In this document: piece after piece, positions 20,035 through 28,812 of the stretch
Layout of the letters: each line of letters opens with the position of its first letter
How positions within the stretch are numbered: the stretch's first letter is position 1
DNA from: Prorocentrum cordatum
Lineage: Eukaryota > Sar > Dinophyceae > Prorocentrales > Prorocentraceae
DNA length: 37,500 nt
Direction of reading: 5' to 3'
NCBI GenBank assembly: GCA_963575745.1
Contig: CAUYUJ010014760.1
Span: forward strand, 569,745 to 607,244
Position numbers and translations under genes: made by a program
Notes under the pieces: generated by a model
Databases searched by the model: none
Told to the model about the DNA's origin: nothing
Seen by the model: the letters and a program-made list of their open reading frames with translations, nothing else

Positions 20035-21110
20035 GGGTGACGCTCTTGGAAGGTTCTTGGGGGCTTCTGGGGGAGGGGGGGGGGGCTCTTGGGGTTTCTT
20101 GGGGGTCTCCTGGTGGCCTTTTGGGGTTTCTTGGCGGCGCCTCGGGGGCCTCCCCGGGGCTCTTGGAGTCTGGACTCGAAATGTCCGTTTGGATCGCCGT
20201 TCTTGCCCATGTCTTGGGGCCATCTTGAAGGCCCACTGGGCCGACTTGTCGGCCTCTTGGGCCGTCTTGGAAATCTCTTGGGTCGTTGTCGGGCCGCTTC
20301 GGCTCCTCGTGGACTGTCCTCACGCAATAAAGGGCCGAAACAGCGATAGCGCTAATACTTTCCAAAACCAACCGAACATATAGGCTTTCGGCATCCTGGA
20401 GCCCTATTGGAGATCCCCATGGTGCCCTTCTCAAGTGTTTAGGAACCATCTTGGGCCTACTTGAAGCGATATTGGGCTTCTTCGAGCGTTGTTGTACCGT
20501 CGCGGGGCCATCTTGGTTCGTCTTGAGGGCCTCTTGGGCCTCTCGTGCCCGTCTTGAGACTCTCTCTGGGCGCTCTCGGAAGCTCCCAAGGCGGGGAGCC
20601 CGCACACGTAGAAGGGAGGCAATTCGATGGAGCCCTGCTCGAAAGTTCGGAGATATTCCCCCGTACCGTGAAAGTATTGACAAAAGCAATGTTGTTTACA
20701 TCACGTTTGTTTAAACGTAAGCGCTTGGGAAGGATGTTCGAGGCACTTGTTGGAGCCTCTTGGGGGGGCATCTCGGAGGCATCTTGAAGGCCTCCCGGGG
20801 GCATATTGAAGGCACTTTTGGGGCCTCTTGGGAGCTTCCAGGGAGCTTCTCGGGTGGCTTCTGGGCGCCTCTTGAGGCCTTTTGAGGCCTCTGGGGAGCC
20901 TCTGGGGGCCTTCTGGGGCGAATGTTATAAAATTGAACTTGGTGTTCCCCCTCTGGGACCCCTCTTGGGCCTGTTCTGGGGCTCCCTTGGGCCACTTGGG
21001 GGGCCTCCTGGGCCGTCTTGGACCAGTCTTGGGTCGTCCTGGAGCTCTCCCGGGGGCCTCCTGGGCCGTCTTGGGTGCCTCTTGGGCCGTGCTGGAAGCC
21101 GTGAAAGCTC
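20035..21110 (-). repeat. Degenerate 15-bp-period repeat block, minus orientation
   Basis: GGGGCCTCTTGGG-type units, the reverse complement of the CCCCAAGAGGCC repeats seen before 18.1 kb. A non-repetitive interruption lies at about 20300-20445, with further single-copy sequence near 20640-20735 (ATTGACAAAAGC, GTTTAAACG). Confidence 0.65.
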
Positions 21111-21391
21111 AAGAGGCAAATCTGCGAAAAGTAGACGGTTCATACAGAAATGGGACGGCGTTTGCTTCTTGAGGCCCTCTTGGGGGTCCTTTTATTCATG
21201 CTTGTTTCCAGAACTCTCCAAATTGCGCCAGAAAGCGTCGGAAGCAAGAAAACGTTGACGAATTCGCGAGCATGCCGCCTCCCGCACGCTGCCGCGAGTC
21301 AAAACGAAGGAGAAAAGAGAAGCAGGAGAAGCAGGAGAAGAGAGCGAGGAGGAAGCGGGGGACGACGATGAGAAGGCTGAAATTAGCTAAC

Positions 21392-21682
21392 CTAGAAAAT
21401 GGAGCGAAGCTTATAGCGACTCTGGCCAAACGAAACTTCAAACTCAAATTGATGCGGGGAAGGGCCCAAAGATCCCGTGGGCCTGTAGAACGTTGGTCTC
21501 CCGATTGCGTTCCGAGCGGCGCCAGAGCACCGCTGTCCTCCGATCCTAGAGTCCATCAGAGCAGCTACCTTATACATATCCAGGGCTGCGGGGACGTCGG
21601 CGAGCGAAGAAAACTCTCGCCATGAAGGACATGGTTGCGTGAAGGGAAAAATCGCGAGGATGTAAGGCGGGAAGTAGAACAT
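21392..21682 (-). CDS. Small ORF of the SL-marked retroposed transcript, unknown
   Basis: This is the first ATG downstream of the spliced leader (72 bases from its 3' end) and opens 96 codons, ending in TAG. It starts MFYFPPYILAIFPF, a hydrophobic N-terminus that could act as a signal or anchor, followed by mixed sequence (WREFSSLADVPAALDMYKVA, GRPTFYRP). No family is recognised. The position relative to the SL makes it the likely ORF of the inserted transcript, but the length is modest and chance is possible. A second frame (21196-21447) overlaps its 3' end. Confidence 0.35.
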   Translation of the reverse strand: MFYFPPYILAIFPFTQPCPSWREFSSLADVPAALDMYKVAALMDSRIGGQRCSGAARNAIGRPTFYRPTGSLGPSPHQFEFEVSFGQSRYKLRSIF

Positions 21683-21723
21683 GAACCCTGCCTCGAGCAA
21701 GTAAACTTAAACCAAACTATAAC

Positions 21724-21753
21724 CCTGATCTCGAATGGCTTGACTCGAAATGG
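21724..21753 (-). repeat. One or two degraded, truncated SL relics
   Basis: Directly after the SL, 21739-21753 reads CCATTTCGAGTCAAG on the minus strand, 12 of 15 matches to the truncated SL form CCATTTTGGCTCAAG. The next 15 bases (21724-21738, CCATTCGAGATCAGG) match at about 10 of 15 and may be an older relic. Stacked, progressively more diverged relics are expected when a gene has been recycled through SL-mRNA more than once. Confidence 0.65.
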
Positions 21754-21775
21754 CTTGAGCCAAAATAGCTACGGA
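21754..21775 (-). other. Dinoflagellate spliced-leader sequence
   Basis: On the minus strand the 22 bases begin TCCGTAGC and end TATTTTGGCTCAAG. The published dinoflagellate SL consensus is D-CCGTAGCC-ATTTTGGCTCAAG. Only one base differs (T for the second C of the CC before ATTTT). The SL is normally trans-spliced onto mRNA 5' ends, so finding it in front of other sequence in the genome, and not followed by a splice-donor GT as in an SL RNA gene, points to a reverse-transcribed mRNA. Confidence 0.85.
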
Positions 21776-21935
21776 ACCTCTTGGGGGGCCTCTTGGGGCG
21801 TTTCGGGGCGCCTTGGGGCTGTCGCAGTGTCATCTGGGAGTGTCTTGGAACTCTCGTGGAGCGCGTTGGGGGGCCTCGAAGGCTTGTCGAAGTCCAGCTT
21901 AGGCAGTCTTGGAAGACCCTCGGGTTTTCTGGACC
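21776..21935 (-). repeat. 15-bp-period repeat, minus orientation
   Basis: GGGGGGCCTCTTGGGGC-type units resume immediately beyond the 5' end of the spliced leader, so the retroposed segment lies inside this repeat. Confidence 0.65.
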
Positions 21936-22120
21936 CCCCGGGGGTCGCTCGGGTAGATCTCCGGGGAGAGGGGGCACCGAAATACAAGGGCGGTCCCAGC
22001 CCCCGAGCCCTAGGCCGGGATCTCCCACATGTCTACACGCGCAGTCCAATACAACTGCAACCACCATCGTTAACTACAATCGGTCCGAACTGTTCAGCGT
22101 GTCCACTTCCTCCTCGTCTT

Positions 22121-22660
22121 GTTCCTCCTCCTCCTCCCATCATCACCATCATCATAAACATAATCATCATCAGTGGTACCATCATCAACATCAGCCTCAG
22201 CCTCAGCCTCAGCCTCAGCCTCAGCCTCATCATCATCATCATCATCATCATCATCAGCATCATCATCATCATCATCACAATCCCTACCATCATCCACCTT
22301 ACACCGATCATCATCATCGTAGTCATCACCGTCATGACCATAGTCATCAATATCAGCATCATCATCAGCATCATCATCTTCATCATCATCAGCATCAGCG
22401 CCAGCATCATCATCGTCGTCAGTAACTACACGACCATCGTCGTCATCGCCAAATCGCCCATATGATCAATCGTCATCTTTGTCACAATCACAATCCCCAG
22501 GGTCATCGCACCACCGCCATCACCGTCGTCATCGTCATCGCCGTTGTCGTCGCCCACGTCGTCATCGAAAAAACACACACCCATTACCTCATGTTCACCA
22601 TCATCAGTATCATCAACATCGTCATCATCATTCTCATCACCATCGAGGATCACATGTCGA
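22121..22660 (+). repeat. CAT/CAG trinucleotide array with (CAGCCT)n core
   Basis: CAT triplets with CAG and CGT variants; a hexanucleotide CAGCCT run lies at 22193-22228. From ~22440 the array becomes irregular (CGTCATCGTC). The LINE ORF1 frame begins directly after it. The preceding 21936-22120 holds no supported feature. Confidence 0.85.
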
Positions 22661-23639
22661 TGCGGCAAGGCAGCCCCAGCGAAAGTCGCAGCAGTGGCTC
22701 GGCGCCATGCCCAGAATGCTCATGGCGGCAAGGGTAACAACGGTAATGCTAACGGTCGTGCTCCTCGGCGCACTCCTGGTACACTCGGTCGACAAGACCC
22801 CCTACAAGAGAAGATTGACGCCCTTGCCTAGCGGTTTGAGAAGTTCATCGGCGGCAGCGGCTGCAACAACAGCAGTTTCGGTCGGCACTCTTTTTTGGTT
22901 CTGGCGGCGCGGCGGAGACGGCGGCGTCCTAGGCACAAGAAGCATCAACAAAAACAGTATGCGCGTGATCTGATCAGAGACATCGAGACGGCCATCCGCA
23001 TGTGCAACAAAGTGGGAGCTAACGGTGTCCAGACCATCGTCAAGTTGTGGCTGAATGCAAACCTGTTCTTACCCAGCATACTACGACTGGCCACGAATTT
23101 GCGAAGGCCCAGGCTACCCAGAAACGTCTTGCGCAGGAGGTGTCGCAGCAACGTTTGGCCATCGAGCAGGCCCAAGAGAAGTTGGACAGTCTACTCGCAC
23201 AGCAGATCGTCGTTAAGAAAAAGTTGGTACAGCTCAGCCAGAAACTTGTGGAGACCATGCCCATGGCTCCGGTGTTCCATATAAACTTGGACGAGATTGA
23301 CGGTGAAGACAAGGCGGCGATGCAGACTCTTATGGGGTGCACGGCGTTCGCTGAGTTCAAAAGTTTCCTCGAGAGACAGAAGTCAGAGCCCAAGGCAGCC
23401 CCAGCAGCCTCGCTGTTCGACACGCAAGGGGATGTCAGCATAGGCCAGCCCGAAGCTAGTCACCTGCTAGGTCGCCTTTCGCTTGTGTTCATGACCCTCT
23501 CGGTGGAGCGGCCCAGCAGCAGGTTCCAGACTTGAATGATGCCGAGCTCGATGAGATTTTCTTCAGTGCACAGCGACTGGACAAGCGTGTGTTCGAAGAA
23601 CACCTGAGGGCCCTGCTTAAGAAGCAGAGGTGCGGGTAG
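22661..23639 (+). pseudogene. LINE ORF1 (coiled-coil RNA-binding-type protein), broken
   Basis: LINE ORF1 proteins bind the element RNA and form trimers or multimers through coiled coils. Here the N-terminal frame is Ala/Arg/Gly-rich and basic (RRRRRRPRHKKHQQKQ near 22905-22950), with a TAG at 22829-22831. A second frame from ~23047 holds a heptad-like coiled coil (about 23100-23265: QKRLAQEVSQQRLAIEQAQE, LDSLLAQQIVVKKKL). A third frame carries the C-terminus (ELDEIFFSAQRLDKRVFEEH, ending KKQRCG-stop at 23639). That C-terminus is homologous to the end of the minus-strand LINE ORF1 (VDEIFHAAIRSDKREFIEQF). Two frameshifts and one stop break the gene. Start not determined; sequence upstream is microsatellite. 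Confidence 0.65.
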
Positions 23640-23709
23640 CAGCCCGCCTCTCCCTCGGTGCAGCGGCACGCCGATACCACCCCCTCCTCCTCCTCCTCCT
23701 CCTCCTTGT

Positions 23710-24358
23710 CCGACCTCTGTCCTTGGGGTGCTTGGCGGAGGCGAACGCATTGAAAATTACAACGACAATGCGTGGCAAACCTTCCAAGATTCTCATCTTC
23801 CTCGCCCGGGAGGTCGACTTCCTCGAGGATCGCTCGGGGGCAAAACGTGATGATGTGGCTAAGCTGGGATGGAAAATGGCTTCTCCGTCCTCCGTTCCTG
23901 GCCAGTCGGGGAAACCCAAGTGGGGGGTGGCGGTCCTGGTTCGTCAAACTTTGGGCCTCAGGTGGCCTTCTGATGGATCTGGCACGGTGGTCCCTGGTTG
24001 GATCATCAAAGCGGTTGTGGACATCCCCTCCTGGCCCCCCTGGCTGTCGTGTGTGTACGTTAAGTCTGGCACTTGGCTATGTGAGCCCAACCTCGAGGTT
24101 TTAAAGAAGTTCGGGGCGACCCTTGACAGGGATCATATTTTTCTGGTCGGAGGCGACTGGAACCTCGAGCCCAATGTGGTGGAAAGCACAAGACTTCCGC
24201 GCCGACTAGACGCATCTCTTTTTGTATCCTCGCAGCGCACCTGTGTCTCTCCCACCGCCCTCACCACCATTGCCCTTTTCATGGTCAGCACAAACATGGC
24301 CAGAGCGGTGGAGCAGGTGGATGGGAAGGCCCCACAGGCCAGTGCAATTTAAGCTTCG
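23710..24358 (+). pseudogene. LINE ORF2, endonuclease (EEP/APE-type) domain, broken
   Basis: The apurinic-type endonuclease of LINEs nicks the target DNA to prime reverse transcription. Visible motifs: an N-terminal strand and ENYNDNAWQTF (23752-23784) matching FETYNGKCWPTL in the other copy; WGVAVLVRQTLGLRWPSD; the metal-binding VGGDWNLEP (GDWN at 24152-24163); and the catalytic-end motif RPHRPV (near 24325-24345). At least two frame changes are needed to join them, so it cannot be functional. Gln and Asp positions of the active site cannot be checked by eye through the frameshifts. Confidence 0.7.
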
Positions 24359-24955
24359 TGCCTACGCGATTCACTTATATCACCTGTCATACCACATCCA
24401 GAAACGTCTTCCCGTTGCGTTGCCTGTGGGACCTACCCCGTGCCCCAAATATTAGACTGTACCTGAGGACCTGGCCGAGACGGCGGCGGAGGCTGCGCTG
24501 AATCAACCTGTCGGCCAGGGCTGGGCTCTTTTAACTCATGCCAGGGCCAAGGTTTTTGCCCCAACAAGTTGGAGTTGAATTCGAATCGTTCCTTGGTGTG
24601 GAGATTCACTAGCAACGGCCATAAAAGAACCTTACCTCAAGGCTCGCTGGGTCCCCATTGTTTCCAGGCCTAAGGGGGTCACGAAGGATAGTGTCAGTTC
24701 TGGTTGGATTCGGTTAGCGCAAAACCTCAAAGAAAAGGTTGGCGTGGCCCATAGGCCCCAAGGTTTTCAGAGACCTGAGGTGGATCCCAGTAAGCTTGAA
24801 GATGTGCACCAAAACGTGAAACAACACATACATCAATTTCAGGTGCAACCGGTCCCGGGTGAGGGCTTGAGCATGAGGCTGGACGCCACGGTCAAGCAAG
24901 CCCGAGATTGAATCGGTGGGTGGACACCCACCTCAGCTACGTGGATGCAGGCAGC
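24359..24955 (+). pseudogene. LINE ORF2 linker before reverse transcriptase, broken
   Basis: Matches the linker of the minus-strand LINE in pieces: PVGQGWALLTHARAKVFA here against PIGEAWELLTVAW there, GWIRLAQNL against GWTWLAQHL, and RLDATVKQARD against RLDATLAQARS. Stops occur (for example after RLDATVKQARD). Function of this linker is unknown in general. It ends where the CAT array begins. Confidence 0.6.
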
Positions 24956-25149
24956 CCATGAGTTCAGCATCAGCATCATCACCATCATCATCACCATGAC
25001 CACCATATCATCATCATCATCATCAGCAGCAGCAGCATCATCACCATCATCATCATCATCAGCATCATCATCATCCACAGCATCATCTTCATCATCATCA
25101 TCCACAGCATCATCTTCATCATCATCAGCATCCTCATCATCCTCATCAA

Positions 25150-25184
<35 letters not shown>

Positions 25185-25480
25185 CCAGCATCATCATCAT
25201 CAGCATCATCATCATCATCATCATCATCATCGTCATCATCATCATTATATTATTCATTGCTCCTCCTGCTCCTCATCCTTCTCCGCATCATCACCACCAC
25301 CACCATCACCATCACCATCATCATCAGCATCATCATCAGCATCATCATCAGTATCATCACCATCAGCAGCAGCATCATCATCACCACCACCATCATCATC
25401 ATCAGCAAAAGCATCAGCATCAGCATCAGCATCAGCATCATCATCATCATCATCAGCAGCAGCATCATCGTCCACATCCT
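24956..25480 (+). repeat. CAT/CAG trinucleotide array
   Basis: CAT triplets with CAG and CAC variants, including a repeated CACAGCATCATCTTCATC block near 25075-25120. It begins at the point where LINE similarity is lost. Confidence 0.9.
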
Positions 25481-25645
25481 CGTCCTCATCCTCGTCCTCA
25501 TCATCCTCCTGGTCCTCCTCCTCCTCGTCCTCCTCCTCCTCCGCCTCCTCACCATCCTCCCCATCCTTCCTCCTCCCTCCACCCTCCTCACTCCTCCCTC
25601 CTACTTCCCCCTCCTCTCGCCTCCCGCCTCCCGCCTCCCGCCTCT
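25481..25645 (+). repeat. CTC/TCC pyrimidine tract
   Basis: CCTCCTC-type sequence with a CCTCCCGC triplication at 25618-25641. Confidence 0.8.
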
Positions 25646-25771
25646 ATCCTCCCCTTAGTCGTAAGTCGTCCGTTGTCGGCGTCGAGGTCGTCATCGTCGT
25701 CGTGGTCGTGTCAACCACCAGCATCTGGAGCGCCTCGGATCGGCGGCACTGGCCGGAGGCCATTCAATTAC

Positions 25772-25831
25772 CCTGGCGAAGGACCCAACCATATGCAATT
25801 GTGAATACCGCAATTGTGAATATCTTCTTCG
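25772..25831 (+). repeat. Composite repeat head, copy B
   Basis: The 60-bp head with CCTGGCGAAGGACCCAACC and two copies of GCAATTGTGAATA. It differs from copy A at only a few positions. Confidence 0.85.
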
Positions 25832-27720
25832 GTGGCGCTCCCTATGGGGCCACGAAACGTGTGAGGGGTGTGCCGAAATGGGTGCGCGGGACGCGTGCGG
25901 GCACACCCACTGGGACCTTCGGTGGAGCTCCCTATGGGGCCACGAAACGTGTGAGGGGTGTGCCGAAATGGGTGTGCGGGACGCGTGCGGGCACACCCAC
26001 TGGGACCTTCGGTGGAGCCCCCTACGGGGCCACGAAACGTGCGAGGGGTGTGCCGAAATGGATGTGCGGGACGCATGCGGGCACACCCACTGGGGCCTTC
26101 GGTGGAGCTCCCTATGGGACCACGAAACGTGTGAGGGGTCACGAAACGCGTGAGGGGTGTGCTATTGGGTGTGCGGGACGCATGCGGGCACACCCACTGA
26201 GGCCTTCGGTGGAGCTCCCTATGGGGCTACGAAACGTGTGAAGAGCATGCCGAAATGGGTGTGCGGGACGCATGCGGGCACACCCACTGGGACCTTCGGC
26301 GGAGCTCCCTGTGGGGCCACGAAACGCGTGAGGGGTGTGCCGACATTGGTGTGCGGGACGCATGCGGGCGGCAGCACTGGGGCCTTCGGTGGAGCTCCCT
26401 ATGGGGCCACGAAACGTGTGAGGGGTGTGCCGAATGGGTGTGCGGGACGCATGCGGGCACACCCACGGGGCCTTCGGTGGAGCTCCCTTGGGGCCACGAA
26501 ACGTGTGAGGGGTGTGCCGAATTGGGTGTGCGTGACGCATGCGGGCGGCAGCACTGGGGCCTTCGGCGGAGCTCCCTATGGGGCCACGAAACGTGTGAGG
26601 GGTGTGCGAATTGGGTGCACGCATGCGGGCGGCAGCACTGGGGCCTTCGGCGGATGGGGCCACGAAACGTGTGAGGGGTGTGCCGAATTGGGTGTGGGTT
26701 GCGGGCGGCAGCAGGGGTACACAACGCATGGGGTGTGACTGAATTCTGAACCGATTGCGGCAGCACTGGGGCCTTCGGCGGAGCTCCCTATGGGGCCACG
26801 AAACGTGTGAGGGGTGTGCCGAATTGGGTGTGCGTGACGCATGCGGGCGGCAGCACTGGGGCCTTCGGCGGAGCTCCCTATGGGGCCACGAAACGTGTGA
26901 GGGGTGTGCCGAATTGGGTGTGGGTGACGCATGCGGGCGGCAGCACTGGGGCCTTCGGCGGAGCTCCCTATGGGGCCACGAAACGTGTGAGGGGTGTGCC
27001 GAATTGGGTGTGCGTGACGCATGCGGGCGGCAGCACTGGGGCCTTCGGCGGAGCTCCCTATGGGGCCACGAAACGTGTGAGGGGTGTGCCGAATTGGGTG
27101 TGGGTGACGCATGCGGGCGCAGCACTGGGGCCTTCGGTGGAGCTCCCTATGGGCCACGAACGTGTGAGGGGTGTGCCGAATTGGGTGTGGGTGACGCATG
27201 CGGGCGGCAGCACTGGGGCCTTCGGCGGAGCTCCCTATGGGCCACGAAACGTGTGAGGGGTGTGCCGAAGAAATGTGGGGCCGCCGGTGCGCAGCATGTC
27301 AGCACTGGGGCCTTCGGCGGAGGGGCCACGAAACGTGTGAGGGGTGTGCCGAATTGGGTGTGGGTGACGCATGCGGGCGGCAGCACTGGGGCCTTCGGCG
27401 GAGCTCCTATGGGGCCACGAAACGTGTGAGGGGTGTGCCGAACTGGGTGTGGGTGACGCATGCGGGCGGCAGCACTGGGGCCTTCGGCGGAGCTCCTATG
27501 GGGCCACGAAACGTGTGAGGGGTGTGCCGAATTGGGTGTGGGTGACGCATGCGGGCGGCAGCACTGGGGCCTTCGGCGGAGCTCCCTATGGGGCCACGAA
27601 ACGTGTGAGGGGTGTGCCGAACTGGGTGTGGGTGACGCATGCGGGCGGCAGCACTGGGGCCTTCGGCGGAGCTCCTATGGGGCCACGAAACGTGTGAGGG
27701 GTGTGCCGAAGTGGGTGTGG
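25832..27720 (+). repeat. ~90-bp tandem array, copy B (about 21 units)
   Basis: The unit runs GGGGCCACGAAACGTGTGAG, GGTGTGCCGAA, then CCTTCGG(T/C)GGAGCTCC. CACGAAACGT at 25851, 25941 and 26031 shows the 90-bp period. Early units carry GGCACACCCACTGGG; later units carry GGCGGCAGCACTGGGG, with the two types mixed between 26340 and 26640. 26761-26940 and 26941-27120 are the same 180-bp dimer with one difference. Degenerate or rearranged units lie at 26120-26160, 26690-26760 and 27255-27325. Confidence 0.95.
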
Positions 27721-27777
27721 CTGACGCGGAGGGGGATGAGAGAGGAGGGGGCAGAGGAGGAGAGGAGAGGAGGGGTG

Positions 27778-27832
27778 AACGCGGGGACCGTCTCTTCAAA
27801 ACGAGGACCCAACACCACAGGATGGTTGGGAA
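27778..27832 (+). repeat. Composite repeat tail, copy B
   Basis: AACGCGGGG, TCTTCAAAACGA and CCAACACCACAGGATGG as in 1617-1670. Confidence 0.75.
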
Positions 27833-28221
27833 TAAAACACAAGAGAGGAGGACGCATGTGTTCCGAAAGGGCTGCGAGGCCCGAAGAGAGAATCTCGGCC
27901 TCATCATCCCAAACCCGCTTCCCTCTCAATCCTCCTGCATCGTTTCTCCTCCATCCTCCTCATTCCTCCGCCCTTTCTCCTCCACTCTCCTCCCTCTGTC
28001 CTGCTCCCTTCTGCTCTACTTCCTCCTCCTCGTTCCCTCCAAAGCCCTTCGCCGGACAAACGTGAACACCTATTTACGGATTCTCGAAGAACTACGAGTG
28101 CCACAAACAAGGCGCTGGCGGGGAGGCGACAAGCGCCTCCCCCATCCATCTTCCTCAGAGAGTCCAACTTATAACAACGAGGCACGCCAGCCAACTACAA
28201 GCCGCTCTGGGTAGACCCCAC
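27833..28221. other. No gene seen
   Basis: Purine- and pyrimidine-rich unique sequence (CTCC-rich 27910-28045). On the minus strand it lies downstream of the RRP36-like exon, but I find no continuation of that protein here. Confidence 0.45.
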
Positions 28222-28335
28222 CCTCCGTTTGTGGAAGTACGGCGCCTTGCCCGTCTTGCGAACCTTCTCGCGCTCACCCGCCTTCAGAGAGCGCTCCATC
28301 TCGCGCATCTCCCCGAGGTGTCTTCGCTGCTTATC
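28222..28335 (-). pseudogene. RRP36: RRP36-like exon fragment (rRNA processing protein)
   Basis: RRP36 is a nucleolar protein needed for early cleavages of pre-rRNA in the small-subunit pathway. These 38 codons carry its typical highly charged C-terminal pattern: a DKQRRHLGEMREMERSL helix, then GEREKVRKTGKAPYFHKRR, matching the family pattern E-R-x-x-V-x-x-G-K-x-P-(F/Y)-(F/Y)-x-K. Third positions are mostly G/C. An AG lies directly before the first codon (GGAG/GAT), and AGGGTGGGG follows the last, so an exon with usual splice borders is plausible. The rest of the protein is not found: sequence upstream in the same frame is open but Pro/Arg/Gly-rich and unlike RRP36. It could be one exon of a gene with long introns, or an isolated remnant. 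Identity rests on pattern recognition only. Confidence 0.45.
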
Positions 28336-28659
28336 CTCCCAGGAGGTCGAAGTGAGGGACGGCGGGAAGGAGACTCTTTTATATGGCCGATGGGGGCTTC
28401 TCGCGGTGAACTGGGTGGCAGCGAACCGTGGCGTTTCTACAGGCAGAAGGAAGAGATTGTAAGGACTGCCCAGCGGGAGTATCCCGCTGGCGGGTCTCAT
28501 TGCCGACAGACTAGCACCAGCGGGGCATCTCACGACTTGACCAACGCAAGAAGAAATGCTGAAGCCTGACGTTTCGGCCAGCAGATTGAGGGAGCCAACC
28601 ATAATCAAAATCATCATCGGCTGCAACGGAGGACGATGAGGAGAAGGAAGGCGCCGGCA
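28336..28659. other. No gene seen
   Basis: Unique-looking sequence; would be intronic if the adjacent RRP36-like exon belongs to a live gene. CAGCGGGAGTATCCCGCTGG (28470-28489) is a near-perfect hairpin: CAGCGGGA and TCCCGCTG with a 4-base loop. Confidence 0.4.
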
Positions 28660-28812
28660 CGGCACTGAAGCTGTGACCCCTGTGACCTTCCCCCGTGACC
28701 TGTGACCCCTCCCCCGCGGGACCCCCGTGACCTTCGCGACCCCTCCCCCGTGGGACCCCCGCGACCCCTGTGAGTGACCCCTGTCCCGCGGGACCCCCGC
28801 CCGTGACCCTTG
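28660..28812 (+). repeat. GTGACCCC(T)CCCCCGCGGGA minisatellite
   Basis: Imperfect units of ~26-35 bp built from GTGACCCCTCCCCC and GCGGGACCCCCG. The minus strand carries repeated G4-G5 runs with quadruplex potential. Confidence 0.7.

Larger units (their letters stand above)
21195..21775 (-). pseudogene. Retroposed spliced-leader transcript (candidate)
   Basis: A ~580-bp non-repetitive segment sits between CCCCAAGAGG-type repeats on both sides. Read on the minus strand it opens with a spliced-leader sequence and a degraded SL relic, then a ~55-base leader, then the first ATG (21682) and a 96-codon frame. This order (SL, truncated SL relic or relics, UTR, ORF) is what is known from dinoflagellate mRNAs that were reverse transcribed, re-inserted and re-expressed. 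The 3' boundary near 21195 (ATGAATAAAAGG on the minus strand) is my estimate; no clear poly(A) is left. CCCCCAAGAGG occurs at both edges but belongs to the host repeat, so it is not proof of a target duplication. Confidence 0.6.
22661..24955 (+). mobile_element. LINE retrotransposon copy 1 (ORF1 plus ORF2 5' part), decayed
   Basis: Contains in order an ORF1 remnant ending at 23639, a (TCC)n spacer, an endonuclease/exonuclease/phosphatase-type endonuclease, and the linker that precedes reverse transcriptase. All these parts have recognisable counterparts in the minus-strand LINE at 31136-37500. The similarity stops at about 24955, where a CAT array starts. Reverse transcriptase and RNase H are absent. 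Because LINE copies are normally truncated at the 5' end, loss of the 3' part implies a later deletion, rearrangement or array expansion. Confidence 0.75.
25772..27832 (+). mobile_element. Composite repeat element, copy B (head, 90-bp array, tail)
   Basis: The most complete copy: head 25772-25831, about 21 array units from 25832 to ~27715, a purine-rich stretch, and the tail 27778-27832. The head joins the array directly, without the coding-like fragment found in copy A. No protein or RNA gene is visible. See the array entry for internal structure. Confidence 0.7.

Noticed and set aside
26139-27125. 328-codon minus-strand open frame in array B
   Set aside because: Same repeat artefact; indels between units shift the frame repeatedly.
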